DNA from: Streptomyces sp. GC420
Lineage (GTDB): Bacteria; Actinomycetota; Actinomycetes; Streptomycetales; Streptomycetaceae
Reading direction: 5' to 3'
NCBI RefSeq assembly: GCF_009916105.1
Contig: NZ_JAAAXQ010000025.1
Coordinates: 1-38,784, forward strand
DNA length: 38,784 nt
Positions 23,434-32,691 of this stretch are shown here, piece by piece. The notes below the pieces were generated by a model, which was not told the origin of the DNA, searched no databases, and saw only the letters and a program-made list of their open reading frames with translations. A program made the translations under genes and the position numbers. Within the stretch, counting starts at the first letter, position 1. Each line of letters begins with the position of its first letter.

Positions 23434-24641
23434 GCGGCATCCCCCACCGGCAGTGTCGCCTTGATGCTCCAGCCCCCGGACGCCTCGGGGCCCGCCTGGA
23501 CCCTCCCGCCGATCACGCTCACCCGTTCTGCCAGTCCCCGCAGGCCGAAGCCCCCGCCCAGGGCACGGCCCAGCGCGTGGCGCGACCGTCCGTCGTCGCC
23601 CACCTCCACCGTGACCCGGTCGCCCGACCGGACCAGACGCACGTCCACCTCGGTGAAGTCGCGGGAATGCTTGCGTACGTTGGTCAGCGCCTCCATCACC
23701 ACCCGGTGCACGGTGGTCGTCACCTCCACCGGCAGATCGTCGAACACGCCCTCCATCCGCAGCCTCGCCCGGCCGCCGCCGCCGACCGAGGCGAACCCCT
23801 CCACCAAGGCGCGGACTTCGTCGATGCCCGCGAGCGGCGCGCGTACGGCGCGCTCCCCGTCCGGGTCCGCGTCGTCGCGCAGCATCCCGACCATGGCGCG
23901 CATGGACTTGAGCGCCTCCGTCCCCGCCTGCTCGATCCGCTCCAGTGCGGGCAGCACCAGGTGAGGCTTCCTGGCCGCGATCGTGCGGGCTCCCTGTGCC
24001 TGTACGACGATGCCGGTCACGTGGTGGGCGACGAAGTCGTGCAGGTCCCTGGCGAACTCGGCGCGCTGCTCCAGCCGTACGGTGGCATCCCGCCGCCGCC
24101 TGTCCGCCGCGACCATGCGTACGGTCAGGCCGACGCCCAGCGCCGCCGTCGCCGCCAGGGTGAAGAAGAACGCCACGACGACGCTGGTCTCCTTCACCCC
24201 GGCGGCCAGTGGCCGCAGGACGATCGACGCCATCAGCGCCGGTGCCGTCACCGCCGCCCACACGGGCGCCGCACGCCGGGCTACGAGCGTCAGCAGTCCC
24301 AGGAGCGCCGCCGGTTCGGCGAGCCCGTACGGGTCCGCGGGAGCGGTGTCCGTCGGCCCGGCGGGCAGTACGTAGCCGGCGTGGACGACGTGGACGGCGA
24401 CCGTGGTGCTCAGCGACGCCACCACCGCGGCACAGGCCGACGCGTGCAGCCCCCTGGGGCCGAGCCGGGACGAGACGAGGAGAGCGGCGACCGCCAGCAG
24501 GGCGCATCCGTGTTTGAGTGCGCCGACCGCGGCGCCGTGGAACATGCCGTAGCTGTAGTCGGACAGTCCGAGGCCGAGCAGCAGCGCCGCCGCCGCGGGC
24601 CACACCACGGCGCCCGGCCGGGGCCATCGCCAAGACCTCAT
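23430..24641 (-). CDS. Sensor histidine kinase
   Basis: A 403-residue kinase of ordinary length. Residues 12-175 hold about five or six membrane spans with little outside loop, so it probably senses a membrane-linked signal. The HisKA_3 box has H201 (FARDLHDFVAHHVTGIVVQA), the N-box N321 (VVMEALTNVRKHSRD) and the glycine box GGGFGLRGLAERV. I chose MRSWRWPRPG at 24641 since the longer frame to 24818 has a non-protein-like lead. It is followed by its regulator with a 4-bp overlap, and transcribed away from the VanZ gene. Confidence 0.9.
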   Translation of the reverse strand: MRSWRWPRPGAVVWPAAAALLLGLGLSDYSYGMFHGAAVGALKHGCALLAVAALLVSSRLGPRGLHASACAAVVASLSTTVAVHVVHAGYVLPAGPTDTAPADPYGLAEPAALLGLLTLVARRAAPVWAAVTAPALMASIVLRPLAAGVKETSVVVAFFFTLAATAALGVGLTVRMVAADRRRRDATVRLEQRAEFARDLHDFVAHHVTGIVVQAQGARTIAARKPHLVLPALERIEQAGTEALKSMRAMVGMLRDDADPDGERAVRAPLAGIDEVRALVEGFASVGGGGRARLRMEGVFDDLPVEVTTTVHRVVMEALTNVRKHSRDFTEVDVRLVRSGDRVTVEVGDDGRSRHALGRALGGGFGLRGLAERVSVIGGRVQAGPEASGGWSIKATLPVGDAA

Positions 24642-24807
24642 GGCGGTGAGCGTAGCCCGAAGGGGGCCGGAGGAGATCGGCCGAAAGTCGCAGTGGGCGG
24701 CGAAGGTTCTGTCTTTGGGGAGATCCGCTGTCACGGCGCGGCGGACGAGAGTGGCACCGCCGCCCGGACGACGGGGGCGCCTGTCCGTCACAGCGAGGAG
24801 CATGCCC

Positions 24808-25410
24808 ATGGGCGACATCGACTTCGAGATCGGTTCCGCGACCGTGCTGGGACCGCTGCTGACCGTGTACTGCCTCGTACTGGCCGTACGCGCGGCACGG
24901 AGGAGGCCCGGGTGGGCCGGGAAGCAGGCCGTGACCCGCCTGACCGCCGCCTTCTACCTCGCGGGTGTGCTGAGCCTCACGGTCTTTCCGGTCGTCGTGA
25001 GCTACGGCAGGTATGCGAACCAGGTGCCGTGGTACGAGCTGGTCCAGCCCATTCCCCTGCTCGTCGTCGACTTCAGCTTCGTGCCCAACGTGGTCATGCT
25101 GGTCCCGTTCGGGATGCTGGTTCCGCTGGTCTCCCGGAAGGGCTCCTCTCTGAAGCGGGTCACCGTGCAGGCGGCGCTGGTCAGCGCGTCGATCGAGGTG
25201 ACGCAGTGCCTCATGTACGTCCTGTTCAACAACGGCCGGTCGGTGGACGTCAACGACTTCATCGCCAACACGCTGGGCGGAGCGCTCGGTTACCTGATCA
25301 TCCGGACGGTGCTCCGCGGCGCGGCGGCGGCGCGGGAGCTGCGTGCCTTCGCCCTGCCGGGCTCCGCGGCGGAGGGACCGCGGGAGCGGGTCGGCGCGCC
25401 CGCCCGGTGA
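24808..25410 (+). CDS. VanZ family membrane protein
   Basis: A 200-residue protein with about five spans. The VanZ pattern is clear: NVVMLVPFGMLVPLVSRKGS, ALVSASIEVTQCLMYVLFNN, then GRSVDVNDFIANTLGGALGY. VanZ proteins were first linked with low-level teicoplanin resistance; most homologues have no known role. There are two near ATGs, 24802 and 24808; the GAGGAG site is only one base before the first but seven before the second, so I use 24808. It is divergent from the kinase at 24641, and the shared 166-bp gap should carry both promoters. Confidence 0.88.
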   Translation: MGDIDFEIGSATVLGPLLTVYCLVLAVRAARRRPGWAGKQAVTRLTAAFYLAGVLSLTVFPVVVSYGRYANQVPWYELVQPIPLLVVDFSFVPNVVMLVPFGMLVPLVSRKGSSLKRVTVQAALVSASIEVTQCLMYVLFNNGRSVDVNDFIANTLGGALGYLIIRTVLRGAAAARELRAFALPGSAAEGPRERVGAPAR

Positions 25411-25640
25411 CCGGGCGAGGAGCCGGCCCGGTTCGCGGGCCGGCCCACGGACCCTCGCTCTCTCGCCCCGAACCGAGCGGTGGACGTCTCCTCCTGGCCC
25501 GGGGGACGTCAGCCTGGCATTCCCGTCACCGGGAGCCGTGCCCTGCGGAATAGTCGGGACATGGCATCAGCGTCCAGCGTCACCGAACGCCGCCGTGCCG
25601 AGTCGTCCCGGCGCCCTCCGGCCGTCTTGGAACCATCAGC
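25411..25640. other. Intergenic, nothing evident
   Basis: No gene or clear signal is seen between the VanZ stop and the kinase remnant. Confidence 0.4.
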
Positions 25641-25800
25641 GTGATGGAGCGGACAGGGCCCTGTGCCGTGGAGCGGGAGCTCGGGGCGGGCGGCATGGGC
25701 ACCGTGTACCTGGCCCGCTCTCGAGGCGGCCGGGCTGTCGCCGTCAAGGTGGCCCGGCCCGAACTGGTCGCCGGCCGTGCAGTTCTGCACGGGGACCAGG
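25641..25800 (+). pseudogene. N-terminal stub of a Ser/Thr protein kinase
   Basis: The frame encodes GPCAVERELGAGGMGTVYLA, the glycine-rich ATP loop of Hanks-type kinases, then RSRGGRAVAVKVARPELVAG, with the invariant Lys of AVKV. After about 50 residues the similarity ends and the frame stops at 25844. The remaining catalytic lobe is missing, so this is a remnant of a PknB-like kinase gene. Confidence 0.75.
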
Positions 25801-26190
25801 GCGAGCCTCACGAGATCTGTTTTTGGGGCCACTCGGGCGACTGAACCGCAGCCGGCCGGTGACGACGAGTCACGGCGTGCAAGCAGCGGCCGGCCCACGG
25901 AGCCGACTCAGCCGTGCTTGTCGGACGACGGTGCGTGACGCCTCGATCCCGACGGCGTCGGCCCCCCGGCTCTCCATTCTCGGGGTTCCTGAGCCGAAAG
26001 CAGCGAAGGACCGACTTCGTACCGACGTCCGGGTGCCGGGAGACGGAGACCGCGATGAGCGTTGGGCACGGATCAAGAGGAAGTCCGAGCGCCTGGTGAA
26101 GGCGGGCAGGCCCGCCTCGGTGGTTCACCGGGCACCGGCATTGCGATACCGGCTCGAGCAGCGCCGCGTCGGGCAATGGAACGCGAGAAG
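25801..26190. other. Gene-free stretch
   Basis: I see no supportable gene; open frames lack starts and protein-like composition. Confidence 0.4.
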
Positions 26191-26222
26191 CCCGGCACGG
26201 TGGTGTCAGCCACTGTGCCGGG
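26191..26222 (-). terminator. Terminator of the FG-GAP gene
   Basis: A 13-bp stem with one G-T wobble (26191-26203 and 26210-26222) and a 6-nt loop, 55 bp past the stop of the leftward FG-GAP gene. Confidence 0.75.
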
Positions 26223-26276
26223 CTCGCCACGCTCATACGGTGCGGACGGGTGCGGAAGGCGCGACCCGCATCCGGG

Positions 26277-27737
26277 TCAGCGGAGCATTCCGCCGCCGAA
26301 CTGCGGGTAGCCGGAGGTCGAAAGGCCTGCGGAAGAGGCTCCGAAGCCGACGGCGCTCCTGGTGATCACGCCCGATGACGAGCCGCGCAGACTCCACAGG
26401 GCGCCGTCGCCGCCGTTCTCCCCATCGCCCCCGACGGACAGGTCCGCGTAGTGGTCCCCGTTGAGGTCGGAGAGCCGTACGGACGAACCGAAATGGTCGT
26501 TGTCCTCGTTGGCACCGGGGACCCCGGCAGTGTCCTGGTGGAACACCTCGGCGTCGGAGACGGACAGCCCGGCGGACGTGCCGCGGAACACCGTGACGCT
26601 GCCGGTGAGGGTGGCTGAACCGATGCTCTCGTAGTCCGCGGACACGGCCGCGTCGGCGAACCCGTCTCCGTCGATGTCGCCGAGGGAGACGGCGTAGCCG
26701 AAGTAGTCGCTCGTCTCGTCGGCTCCGGGGACCCCCGGGGTGTCCTGGTCGATGCTCTGCACCGCGTCGCTGCGGATGCCCGCGCTGCCGCCGAAATAGG
26801 TGGTGATGGAGCCACCCAGGTCATCGGGGTCGCCCCCCTCGGTGCCGCCCCACCAGCCACTGGTGACCACGTCGTCGCAGCCGTCCCCGTTGATGTCGCC
26901 GACGGCTGCCCGCTTGTGGCTTTCGAGCACGTCCTGGAAGGCCAGACCCGAGGCGGAGCCCAGGTACACGAGGGTGGCGTCGTACATGTGCGACGAGTCC
27001 GGGTAGTACGTGCCGTTCGCGATCACGTCGTCGGAGCCGTCGCCGTTCACGTCACCCGAGAGGAGCGAGTCGGCGCCGTGGCCGGTACCGCTCTGCAGGG
27101 GTGTGGTGAGCTTGTACCGGGAGGCGGCACCGGACGACTTGGTGAAACCGCCCTTGTGGACCCAGATGTCCTTGCCCGAGCTGCCCACGGCGAGGTCGGC
27201 CTTGCCGTCGCCGCTGAAGTCGCCTACGGCCAGCGACTGTCCGAACCAGTCGTGCCCGGACCGGTTGGGGTCGCCGATGGTCCGGGCGCCGGAGAGACCC
27301 GAGGCACTTCCCCAGATCACGACGGCGGTTCCGCCGTTGGCGTCGTCCCCGACGTCTTCTCCCGGGGCCCCGACAACGAGATCGGCGTAGCCGTCGTTGT
27401 TGAGATCACCGGAGGCGAGAGCACTGCCGAAAAGGTCTTTGTACTCGGCGGTGCCGGGGATCCCGTGCGAGTCCTGGGTGATCACCTTGCGGTTGGACGC
27501 GCTGATCCCGGACGGCGAGCCGTAGTTGACGACCACGGATCCGGCGTACTTCACGCCGCCCACGGTGGCAGCTTCGGCGGACGTGACGAGGTCCCTGTAC
27601 CCGTCGCCGTTGAAGTCGTCCGCGTACTCGGCTGTGACCGCGGTAGCCGGGGCGGCCGCCAAAGTGAAGAGGCCGCCTGCGAGTGCTGCCGCGGTCGCGG
27701 TGGCCAGGGTGATGCGGAGGGGGCGTCTGATGTTCAT
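26277..27737 (-). CDS. Secreted FG-GAP/integrin-alpha-like beta-propeller
   Basis: A 486-residue exported protein. Residues 1-33 are a signal peptide (MNIRRPLRITLATATAAALA). The rest is seven FG-GAP blades, each with a Ca-binding loop of the form DxNGDGxxD: DFNGDGYRD, DLNNDGYAD, DFSGDGKAD, DVNGDGSDD, DINGDGCDD, DIDGDGFAD and DLNGDHYAD. Seven blades make a complete propeller, so it is probably an extracellular binding protein rather than an enzyme. The GGAAGG site supports the start. It is divergent from a related gene at 28091. Confidence 0.92.
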   Translation of the reverse strand: MNIRRPLRITLATATAAALAGGLFTLAAAPATAVTAEYADDFNGDGYRDLVTSAEAATVGGVKYAGSVVVNYGSPSGISASNRKVITQDSHGIPGTAEYKDLFGSALASGDLNNDGYADLVVGAPGEDVGDDANGGTAVVIWGSASGLSGARTIGDPNRSGHDWFGQSLAVGDFSGDGKADLAVGSSGKDIWVHKGGFTKSSGAASRYKLTTPLQSGTGHGADSLLSGDVNGDGSDDVIANGTYYPDSSHMYDATLVYLGSASGLAFQDVLESHKRAAVGDINGDGCDDVVTSGWWGGTEGGDPDDLGGSITTYFGGSAGIRSDAVQSIDQDTPGVPGADETSDYFGYAVSLGDIDGDGFADAAVSADYESIGSATLTGSVTVFRGTSAGLSVSDAEVFHQDTAGVPGANEDNDHFGSSVRLSDLNGDHYADLSVGGDGENGGDGALWSLRGSSSGVITRSAVGFGASSAGLSTSGYPQFGGGMLR

Positions 27738-28090
27738 ATGCCTTCCGGCTCAAGGCCGTGAGGACGGCCCTGCGGAGAGGGCCGAGGTTCACGGGCAGGC
27801 GGGGGTGAGAGGCCGCGAGTGAGACCATTGGTTCCAGCCCGTACGACACTCGCAGGACATCAGGGGTTGTACCGGGCTTCAGGGAGTCTTCACGATCGGT
27901 GAACGAGTCGAGGCCGTGGGACGGAAGAATCGCCCCACGGGCCGTACGGACCGCCGTCCGCCTCGCCGTGTGAGTCGTACAACCTCGCGGGGTGTTCAGG
28001 GGTCGACCCTTACGCCACCACCGTCCGGACACCGCGCCGACTCCCGGTGAACGCATGGCGGCCGGCACCCCGCACACCAAGGAGGAACCC
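27738..28090. other. Divergent promoter region between two FG-GAP genes
   Basis: 353 bp without a gene. It must hold the promoters of both propeller genes. I could not pick out convincing -35/-10 pairs or operators. Confidence 0.5.
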
Positions 28091-29572
28091 TTGCGCAGAC
28101 GCGCACTCGCTCTCGCGCTGGCCACGGCCACGGCCACCGCCGCCACGAGCCTGCTCGCCTCCCCGGTCGCGGGCGCGGCTTCCGCCCGCGTCCCCGCCGT
28201 CCCGTACGACTTCGACGGCGACGGCCACCGGGACCTCGCCGTCGGTGTGCCGGGCGGCGGTACCGGCGGCTATGTCAGCGTTGTTCCCGGCTCCGCCGAC
28301 GGCCCTGCCACGGCCGAGAAGTTCCGGATCAGCCAGGCGAGTTCCGGCGTGTCCGGCACCGACGAGAAGGGTGACGCCTTCGGTACCGAGCCCGTCTCCG
28401 CGGATCTGAACGAGGACGGCTACGCCGACCTGGTGGTCGGCGTCCCGGGCGAGGACCGGGCAGGCGACTTCGCGCCCGGCCGGGTCGTCATCCTGTGGGG
28501 GTCAGGCTCGGCCGTCCCCTTCACCCGGTCCACCAGTGTCACGTCCTCCACCACGGAGGAGGCCGGCGGACTCGGTGTCTCCCTGGCCGACGTCAACGGC
28601 GACGGCAGGCTGGACATCGTCACCGCCGACAACGGCGACGAGGCCGACAAGATCTCCGTCGCTCCCGGCCCCTTCGCCCCCGGCGCCGCCCCCGCCAAGC
28701 TCGCCCGGGTCGAGATCGTCCCGCACTTCACCCACCTCTGGGACATGGCCACCGGCGACTTCGACGGTGACGGCTACGACGACCTGGTCTACAGCAGCAG
28801 CCCGTACGAGGTCGGCGCCCGGATCGTCATGATGCGCGGGACGCCGAGCGGCCTGGTGGAGACGGACAGTTGGTACCAGGAGGCGGGCGGCAGGCAGTTC
28901 GCCGCCGGCGACCTCGACGCGGACGGCTACGACGACCTCGTCGCCGGCGGCGCCTTCGACGTGGCCGACCCGTGGGACGAGGAATGGCAGGGCAGATACC
29001 CGGTCGCGAAGGACCCGGGCGGGACCGTCCGCATCATGTACGGGAGCCCGGCCGGCCCCGCGGGCACCCGCGCGCCCGTCGATGTGCACCAGTCGACCGC
29101 CGGCGTGCCCGGCGCGTCCGAGCTGGGCGACGAGTTCGGCGGCGCGCTCGCCATCGGCGACGCGGACGGCGACCGCCGCCCCGACCTGGCCGTCGGCGCT
29201 CCCGGCGAGGACCTGGGCAGCGACGGCGGCGGCGCCGACGCCGGGGCCGTCACCGTCCTGTACGGGACCCCGCAGGGCCCGGACACCCAGCGTGCCCGCG
29301 TCTTCCACCAGGGCTCCCCGTCGGTCCCCGGTGCGTGCGAGACCGGTGACGCCTTCGGCGCGCAGCTGCAGTTGTCGGACCTTACCCGTGACGGCCGCGC
29401 CGAACTGCTCGCCGCCGCGCCCGGTGAGAACGCGGACTCCGGCGGGGTCTGGTCGCTGCCGGGCAGCACCACCGGCACCACCGGCACCGGCTCCGTGGCG
29501 CTCACCCCGGGCAAGCTGGGCCTGCCCTCCCCCGCCAGCGCCCTGCGCTACGGCCGGCACCTCGGCAACTGA
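28091..29572 (+). CDS. Secreted FG-GAP beta-propeller, paralogue of the preceding gene
   Basis: A 493-residue exported protein. I use the TTG at 28091 because an AAGGAGGA site lies just ahead and the signal peptide begins there (LRRRALALALATATATAATS). The upstream frame from 27992 is not protein-like. Seven blades carry Ca-binding loops: DFDGDGHRD, DLNEDGYAD, DVNGDGRLD, DFDGDGYDD, DLDADGYDD, DADGDRRPD and DLTRDGRAE, the last two weakened. It is a diverged copy of the gene at 26277 arranged head to head, which suggests an old inverted duplication. Confidence 0.9.
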   Translation: MRRRALALALATATATAATSLLASPVAGAASARVPAVPYDFDGDGHRDLAVGVPGGGTGGYVSVVPGSADGPATAEKFRISQASSGVSGTDEKGDAFGTEPVSADLNEDGYADLVVGVPGEDRAGDFAPGRVVILWGSGSAVPFTRSTSVTSSTTEEAGGLGVSLADVNGDGRLDIVTADNGDEADKISVAPGPFAPGAAPAKLARVEIVPHFTHLWDMATGDFDGDGYDDLVYSSSPYEVGARIVMMRGTPSGLVETDSWYQEAGGRQFAAGDLDADGYDDLVAGGAFDVADPWDEEWQGRYPVAKDPGGTVRIMYGSPAGPAGTRAPVDVHQSTAGVPGASELGDEFGGALAIGDADGDRRPDLAVGAPGEDLGSDGGGADAGAVTVLYGTPQGPDTQRARVFHQGSPSVPGACETGDAFGAQLQLSDLTRDGRAELLAAAPGENADSGGVWSLPGSTTGTTGTGSVALTPGKLGLPSPASALRYGRHLGN

Positions 29573-29790
29573 GCCTGCCCCCGTCGGACCCGGCCGCGTA
29601 GCCCCCGGCGTCGCCGACGTGCCGGACCGGGCTCCGCCGGCGGTGCCCGGCCGACGCCTGCCGGCTGTGGCCCCCGTGTGGCCGGACGCTCCGGCAGCGC
29701 GCCCGCAGACGCGGGCACGCGCCCAGGGCCGAGTGGACACCGCCGACAGGAAAGACACGGAGCTGTGACGCGGATCACGGGAACCCGCGG

Positions 29791-30522
29791 ATGCCGGCCG
29801 GACAGCTCACTGGGGTGAGCATCGATATACGAACCCGGGTGCGGGCCGGGGAGCCGAGCGCGTTCGCCGAGCTTTACGAGACGTACGCCACCGCGGTTTA
29901 CAACCATGCTTTCCGGCTGACGGCGGACTGGTCGGCGGCCGAGGACGTCATGGCGACGACCTTCATGGAGGCCTGGCGGCTGCACGGCAAGGTTGACGCC
30001 GAAGGCGGCTCCCTGCGCCCCTGGCTGCTGGGCATCGCCACCAATGTGGCGCGCAATCAGTACCGCAGCAACCGCCGCTACAAGGCCGCGGCCGCCGCCG
30101 CGGCACAGGCCCCGACGACGGCGCCCGATCACGCCGACGACGTGGCCGGCCGCCTCGACGACCAGCGGCGCATGGCAGCGGTCCTGACCGCTCTGTCCTC
30201 CATGCGCAGGGCCGAGCGCGAGGTACTGACCCTGTGCCTGTTCGAAGGCCTCGAGTACAGCCAGGCCGCTCGGGTCCTCGGCATCCCCATCGGCACGGTG
30301 CGCTCCAGGATGTCCCGGGCCCGGGTGAAGCTGCGGCGCCTGGCCACGACGGAGCTGGCCGGTTTCAGGGACGGCGGTGTCAAGGAGGGCGGGAGCAGGA
30401 ACGGCGGCGGCACGAACGGCGGCGAGGACGACGGTGGCAGACGGGAACTCCGGCCGCGCGGCCGACAGGTAATACCGCACAACGCCAATCCGGTCCGGCC
30501 CGCACAGAAAGGAAACGCATGA
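29791..30522 (+). CDS. ECF-type RNA polymerase sigma factor
   Basis: A 243-residue sigma factor. Region 2 is at about residues 20-95 (FAELYETYATAVYNHAFRLT, SAAEDVMATTFMEAWRLHGK), and region 4 at about 130-185 (REVLTLCLFEGLEYSQAARV, LGIPIGTVRSRMSRARVKLR). The last 55 residues are a Gly/Arg-rich tail not usual for the core fold. Starts at 29791 (ATG) or 29815 (GTG) are both possible; neither has a strong ribosome binding site. The stop overlaps the start of the CU044_5270 gene (ATGA), a pairing often seen in Streptomyces. Confidence 0.9.
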   Translation: MPAGQLTGVSIDIRTRVRAGEPSAFAELYETYATAVYNHAFRLTADWSAAEDVMATTFMEAWRLHGKVDAEGGSLRPWLLGIATNVARNQYRSNRRYKAAAAAAAQAPTTAPDHADDVAGRLDDQRRMAAVLTALSSMRRAEREVLTLCLFEGLEYSQAARVLGIPIGTVRSRMSRARVKLRRLATTELAGFRDGGVKEGGSRNGGGTNGGEDDGGRRELRPRGRQVIPHNANPVRPAQKGNA

Positions 30523-31610
30523 ACACCACCCCGCGTCGCTCCGGCCCCGCCGATTGGGAGGAGAGCGCGCCTCTACTGCCTGTGCCCGTGCGTCCCTTGC
30601 CCGCGGACCGGCATCAGTTCCACAAGGAGAACCTCATGTCCCGGATTCACCAGGACCGCGCGGCAGGTACGCACACCGGCACCGCCAGGAGCACCCGGTT
30701 CAGGCTGCCGCGTCCGGCCATCACCCTGCCGGCCATGGCCTGCGCACTGGCCGGAGCCGTCGTCGCGGGAGTGACGATGACCGGTGGACCGGCCGACCCG
30801 GGTTCCGGCCTGGCCACGGGGCCGGTGCTGACCACGCAGATCGGTACCGCCACCAGCAAGGGCGTGCCCCAGCTCCTCGACCAGATCGCGCTGGCGTCCG
30901 CCGGGGAGGACCACCCCGCCGTCAAGCCGGGGCAGTACGTCTACGTCGAGTCCATGACGGCCGACACACACATCAGGACCGACGGTGACAAGTCCACCGT
31001 GGTCAGCGAGAAACTGCACAAGCGCCAGGTGTGGCACTCCCCCGACGGCACCAAGGGCTGGCTCATCGACCCCACGGTGAACGACAGCCCCGAAGGGGAG
31101 ACGCTGAGCCTGCCCGACGAGCAGGGCAATCCCTTCGAGGCGAGCCTCAACGGCCCGTCGTACAACTACCTGACCACACTGCCCACCGACCCGGACGTTC
31201 TCCTGCGCAAGATCTACAAGGAGACGGAGGGCATGGGAAACGGCCCTGACCAGCAGGCATTCACGACCATCGGCGACCTGCTCGGCGAGAGCTACCCGCC
31301 GGCCGAACTGTCTTCGGCACTGTTCAAGACGGCGGCGAAGATTCCCGGAGTCGTCGTCGTCAAGGACGCCGTGGACGCCGTCGGCCGGCACGGGGTGGCG
31401 GTCGCACGGCTGGACGAGACCAGCGGCCAGCGCGAGGAATGGATCTTCGACAAGAAGACCCGTGTCTTCCTCGGCAAGCGCGTCGTCCAGGTGAACAACG
31501 TGAAGGGCGAGGACAACCTGATCAAGCCCGGGACCGTGGCCTTCACCAGCGCCGTCCTCAAGCGGGCCATCGTCGACGACATCAAGCACGACTCCTCGCA
31601 GGCCGGCTGA
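30519..31610 (+). CDS. CU044_5270-family membrane protein, likely sigma partner
   Basis: A 363-residue protein. The N-terminal 65 residues are basic and cytoplasmic, residues 66-88 form one membrane span (PAITLPAMACALAGAVVAGV), and the rest is extracytoplasmic: VKPGQYVYVESMTADTHI, a Trp-rich segment and QREEWIFDKKTRVFLGKRVV. This is the CU044_5270 layout. Its coupling to the ECF sigma gene by a 4-bp overlap suggests a membrane-anchored regulator or sensor for the sigma factor; no classic zinc anti-sigma motif is present. An in-frame ATG at 30636 (MSRIHQDR) with a strong AAGGAG site is an alternative start. Confidence 0.82.
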   Translation: MNTTPRRSGPADWEESAPLLPVPVRPLPADRHQFHKENLMSRIHQDRAAGTHTGTARSTRFRLPRPAITLPAMACALAGAVVAGVTMTGGPADPGSGLATGPVLTTQIGTATSKGVPQLLDQIALASAGEDHPAVKPGQYVYVESMTADTHIRTDGDKSTVVSEKLHKRQVWHSPDGTKGWLIDPTVNDSPEGETLSLPDEQGNPFEASLNGPSYNYLTTLPTDPDVLLRKIYKETEGMGNGPDQQAFTTIGDLLGESYPPAELSSALFKTAAKIPGVVVVKDAVDAVGRHGVAVARLDETSGQREEWIFDKKTRVFLGKRVVQVNNVKGEDNLIKPGTVAFTSAVLKRAIVDDIKHDSSQAG

Positions 31611-31640
31611 CCACCCGCGCCCGGCAGTGCGGCGGCCCTG

Positions 31641-31681
31641 ACGCGGGCCCGGCGCCCCCGACGGGAGCGCCGGGCCCGCGT
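31641..31681 (+). terminator. Terminator of the sigma/CU044_5270 operon
   Basis: A 15-bp stem (31641-31655 and 31667-31681) with an 11-nt loop, 30 bp past the stop. Confidence 0.8.
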
Positions 31682-32131
31682 ACGCCGCAGCGGGGCCCGC
31701 CGACCCGCCGACCCATGTGCCCGGCGAGGACAAGGCCGGGGCCGGGGGCGGACGGACGGTCCGCCCGCGCCGCCCGCGCGGTGCGGTACACCCGTTCGCA
31801 GTAATCCTTTCCCCCGTCGGGAAGATCGGCCGAGCGGCAATGCGGCGTTCGCCGCTTCCCCCGGCGCGGCATTTCCTTCGACGTGCCGGTCCAGGACCGC
31901 ACCCGTGAGCAGTCCTGGAATACGGCAGCGGACCCGGGTCCCGCCGTCAGGGGAATCAGGGACGGAGAATCCTCGCTCCGTCTCCTTTCCTTTTCCCGTG
32001 CGCGCTCTGCGCCAAGTCATGGTCGAGATGCGGTACCTGCGCCACGACATGACGATGACCGGTAAGAGCGGGATGAGGCCTGCGGGAGCAGGCGGCGCAT
32101 TCCGCTGAGTCGCACGCCGAAAGAGGAGAAC
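31682..32131. other. Long leader region before the repeat-protein gene
   Basis: 450 bp without a supportable gene. A weak hairpin with a T-rich tail (GACGGAG 31961-31967, CTCCGTC 31976-31982, then CTTTCCTTTT) could be an attenuator or terminator. A 26-codon frame (MRYLRHDMTMTGKSGMRPAG) lies near 32030 but lacks support. Confidence 0.45.
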
Positions 32132-32503
32132 ATGACGGCAACGTCGGAAACCCCCACCCGCGAACAGCGCCCCGGAACCGAGGAGGAGACGGAGGCCGGC
32201 ATAGGGCCGCTCCTGCTCGCCGCGCTGCTCTCCCGTCGTGAGGAGAGCGGCGGTGAAAGCATGATCGAGCACCCGCTGCTGCTCGCCGCCCTGGCGCGCC
32301 GTCGTGAGGAGGGTGGCGGCGAAAGCCTCATCCAGCACCCGCTGCTGCTCGCCGCCCTGATGCGCCGCCGCGAGGAGCGCGGCGGAGAAGGCATGATCCA
32401 GCACCCGCTCCTCCTCGCGGCCCTCATGCGCCGCCGGGAAGAGCGCGGCGGAGAAAGCCTCATCGAAAACCCGCTCCTGCTCGCCGCCCTGATGCGCCGC
32501 TGA
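32132..32503 (+). CDS. 22-residue tandem-repeat protein of unknown function
   Basis: A 123-residue protein with an AGAGGAG site before the ATG. After a 25-residue acidic lead it consists of repeats with an exact 22-residue period: the motif PLLLAAL starts at residues 26, 48, 70, 92 and 114. One unit reads IQHPLLLAALMRRREERGGE plus two more residues. Each unit is a short hydrophobic helix, a run of Arg and Glu, and a Gly-Gly break. There is no signal peptide; the hydrophobic runs are too short for membrane spans. I know no family. The regular design suggests self-assembly or repeated binding. Its neighbour at 32692 also has a PLTAAL motif. Confidence 0.8.
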   Translation: MTATSETPTREQRPGTEEETEAGIGPLLLAALLSRREESGGESMIEHPLLLAALARRREEGGGESLIQHPLLLAALMRRREERGGEGMIQHPLLLAALMRRREERGGESLIENPLLLAALMRR

Positions 32504-32611
32504 AAGTGAGCGACGGGTCCGGGCGTCCTCGTATCGTCGCCGCCCGGACCGCGTCAGGTCTCCGCTGAGCGATCGCCTCGTTGAGCTCGCGAGGCACATC
32601 TTCCATCTGCT

Positions 32612-32660
32612 CGGGATCCCGTCCCCCGACGCTTTACCGGCGGCGGGGGACGGGATCCCG
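32612..32660 (+). terminator. 17-bp stem hairpin between the two small helical-protein genes
   Basis: A perfect 17-bp inverted repeat (32612-32628 and 32644-32660) with a 15-nt loop, ending 31 bp before the next start codon. It could terminate the first transcript or act as an intercistronic stabiliser or attenuator. Confidence 0.75.
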
Positions 32661-32691
32661 GACCGAAGACCAAAGACTTGAGGAAAGCACA

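Noticed and set aside
22768..24633. Single long minus-strand frame spanning regulator and kinase
   Set aside because: Only its last 221 codons (the regulator) are protein-like; the rest is the kinase gene read in the wrong frame. The two genes overlap as ATGA.
23577..25553. 658-codon plus-strand frame over the kinase and VanZ genes
   Set aside because: Shadow frame; VanZ is clearly encoded in another plus frame.
25508..25898. Minus-strand 129-codon frame opposite the kinase stub
   Set aside because: It lacks a start signal and protein-like composition; the plus frame has the clear kinase ATP loop.
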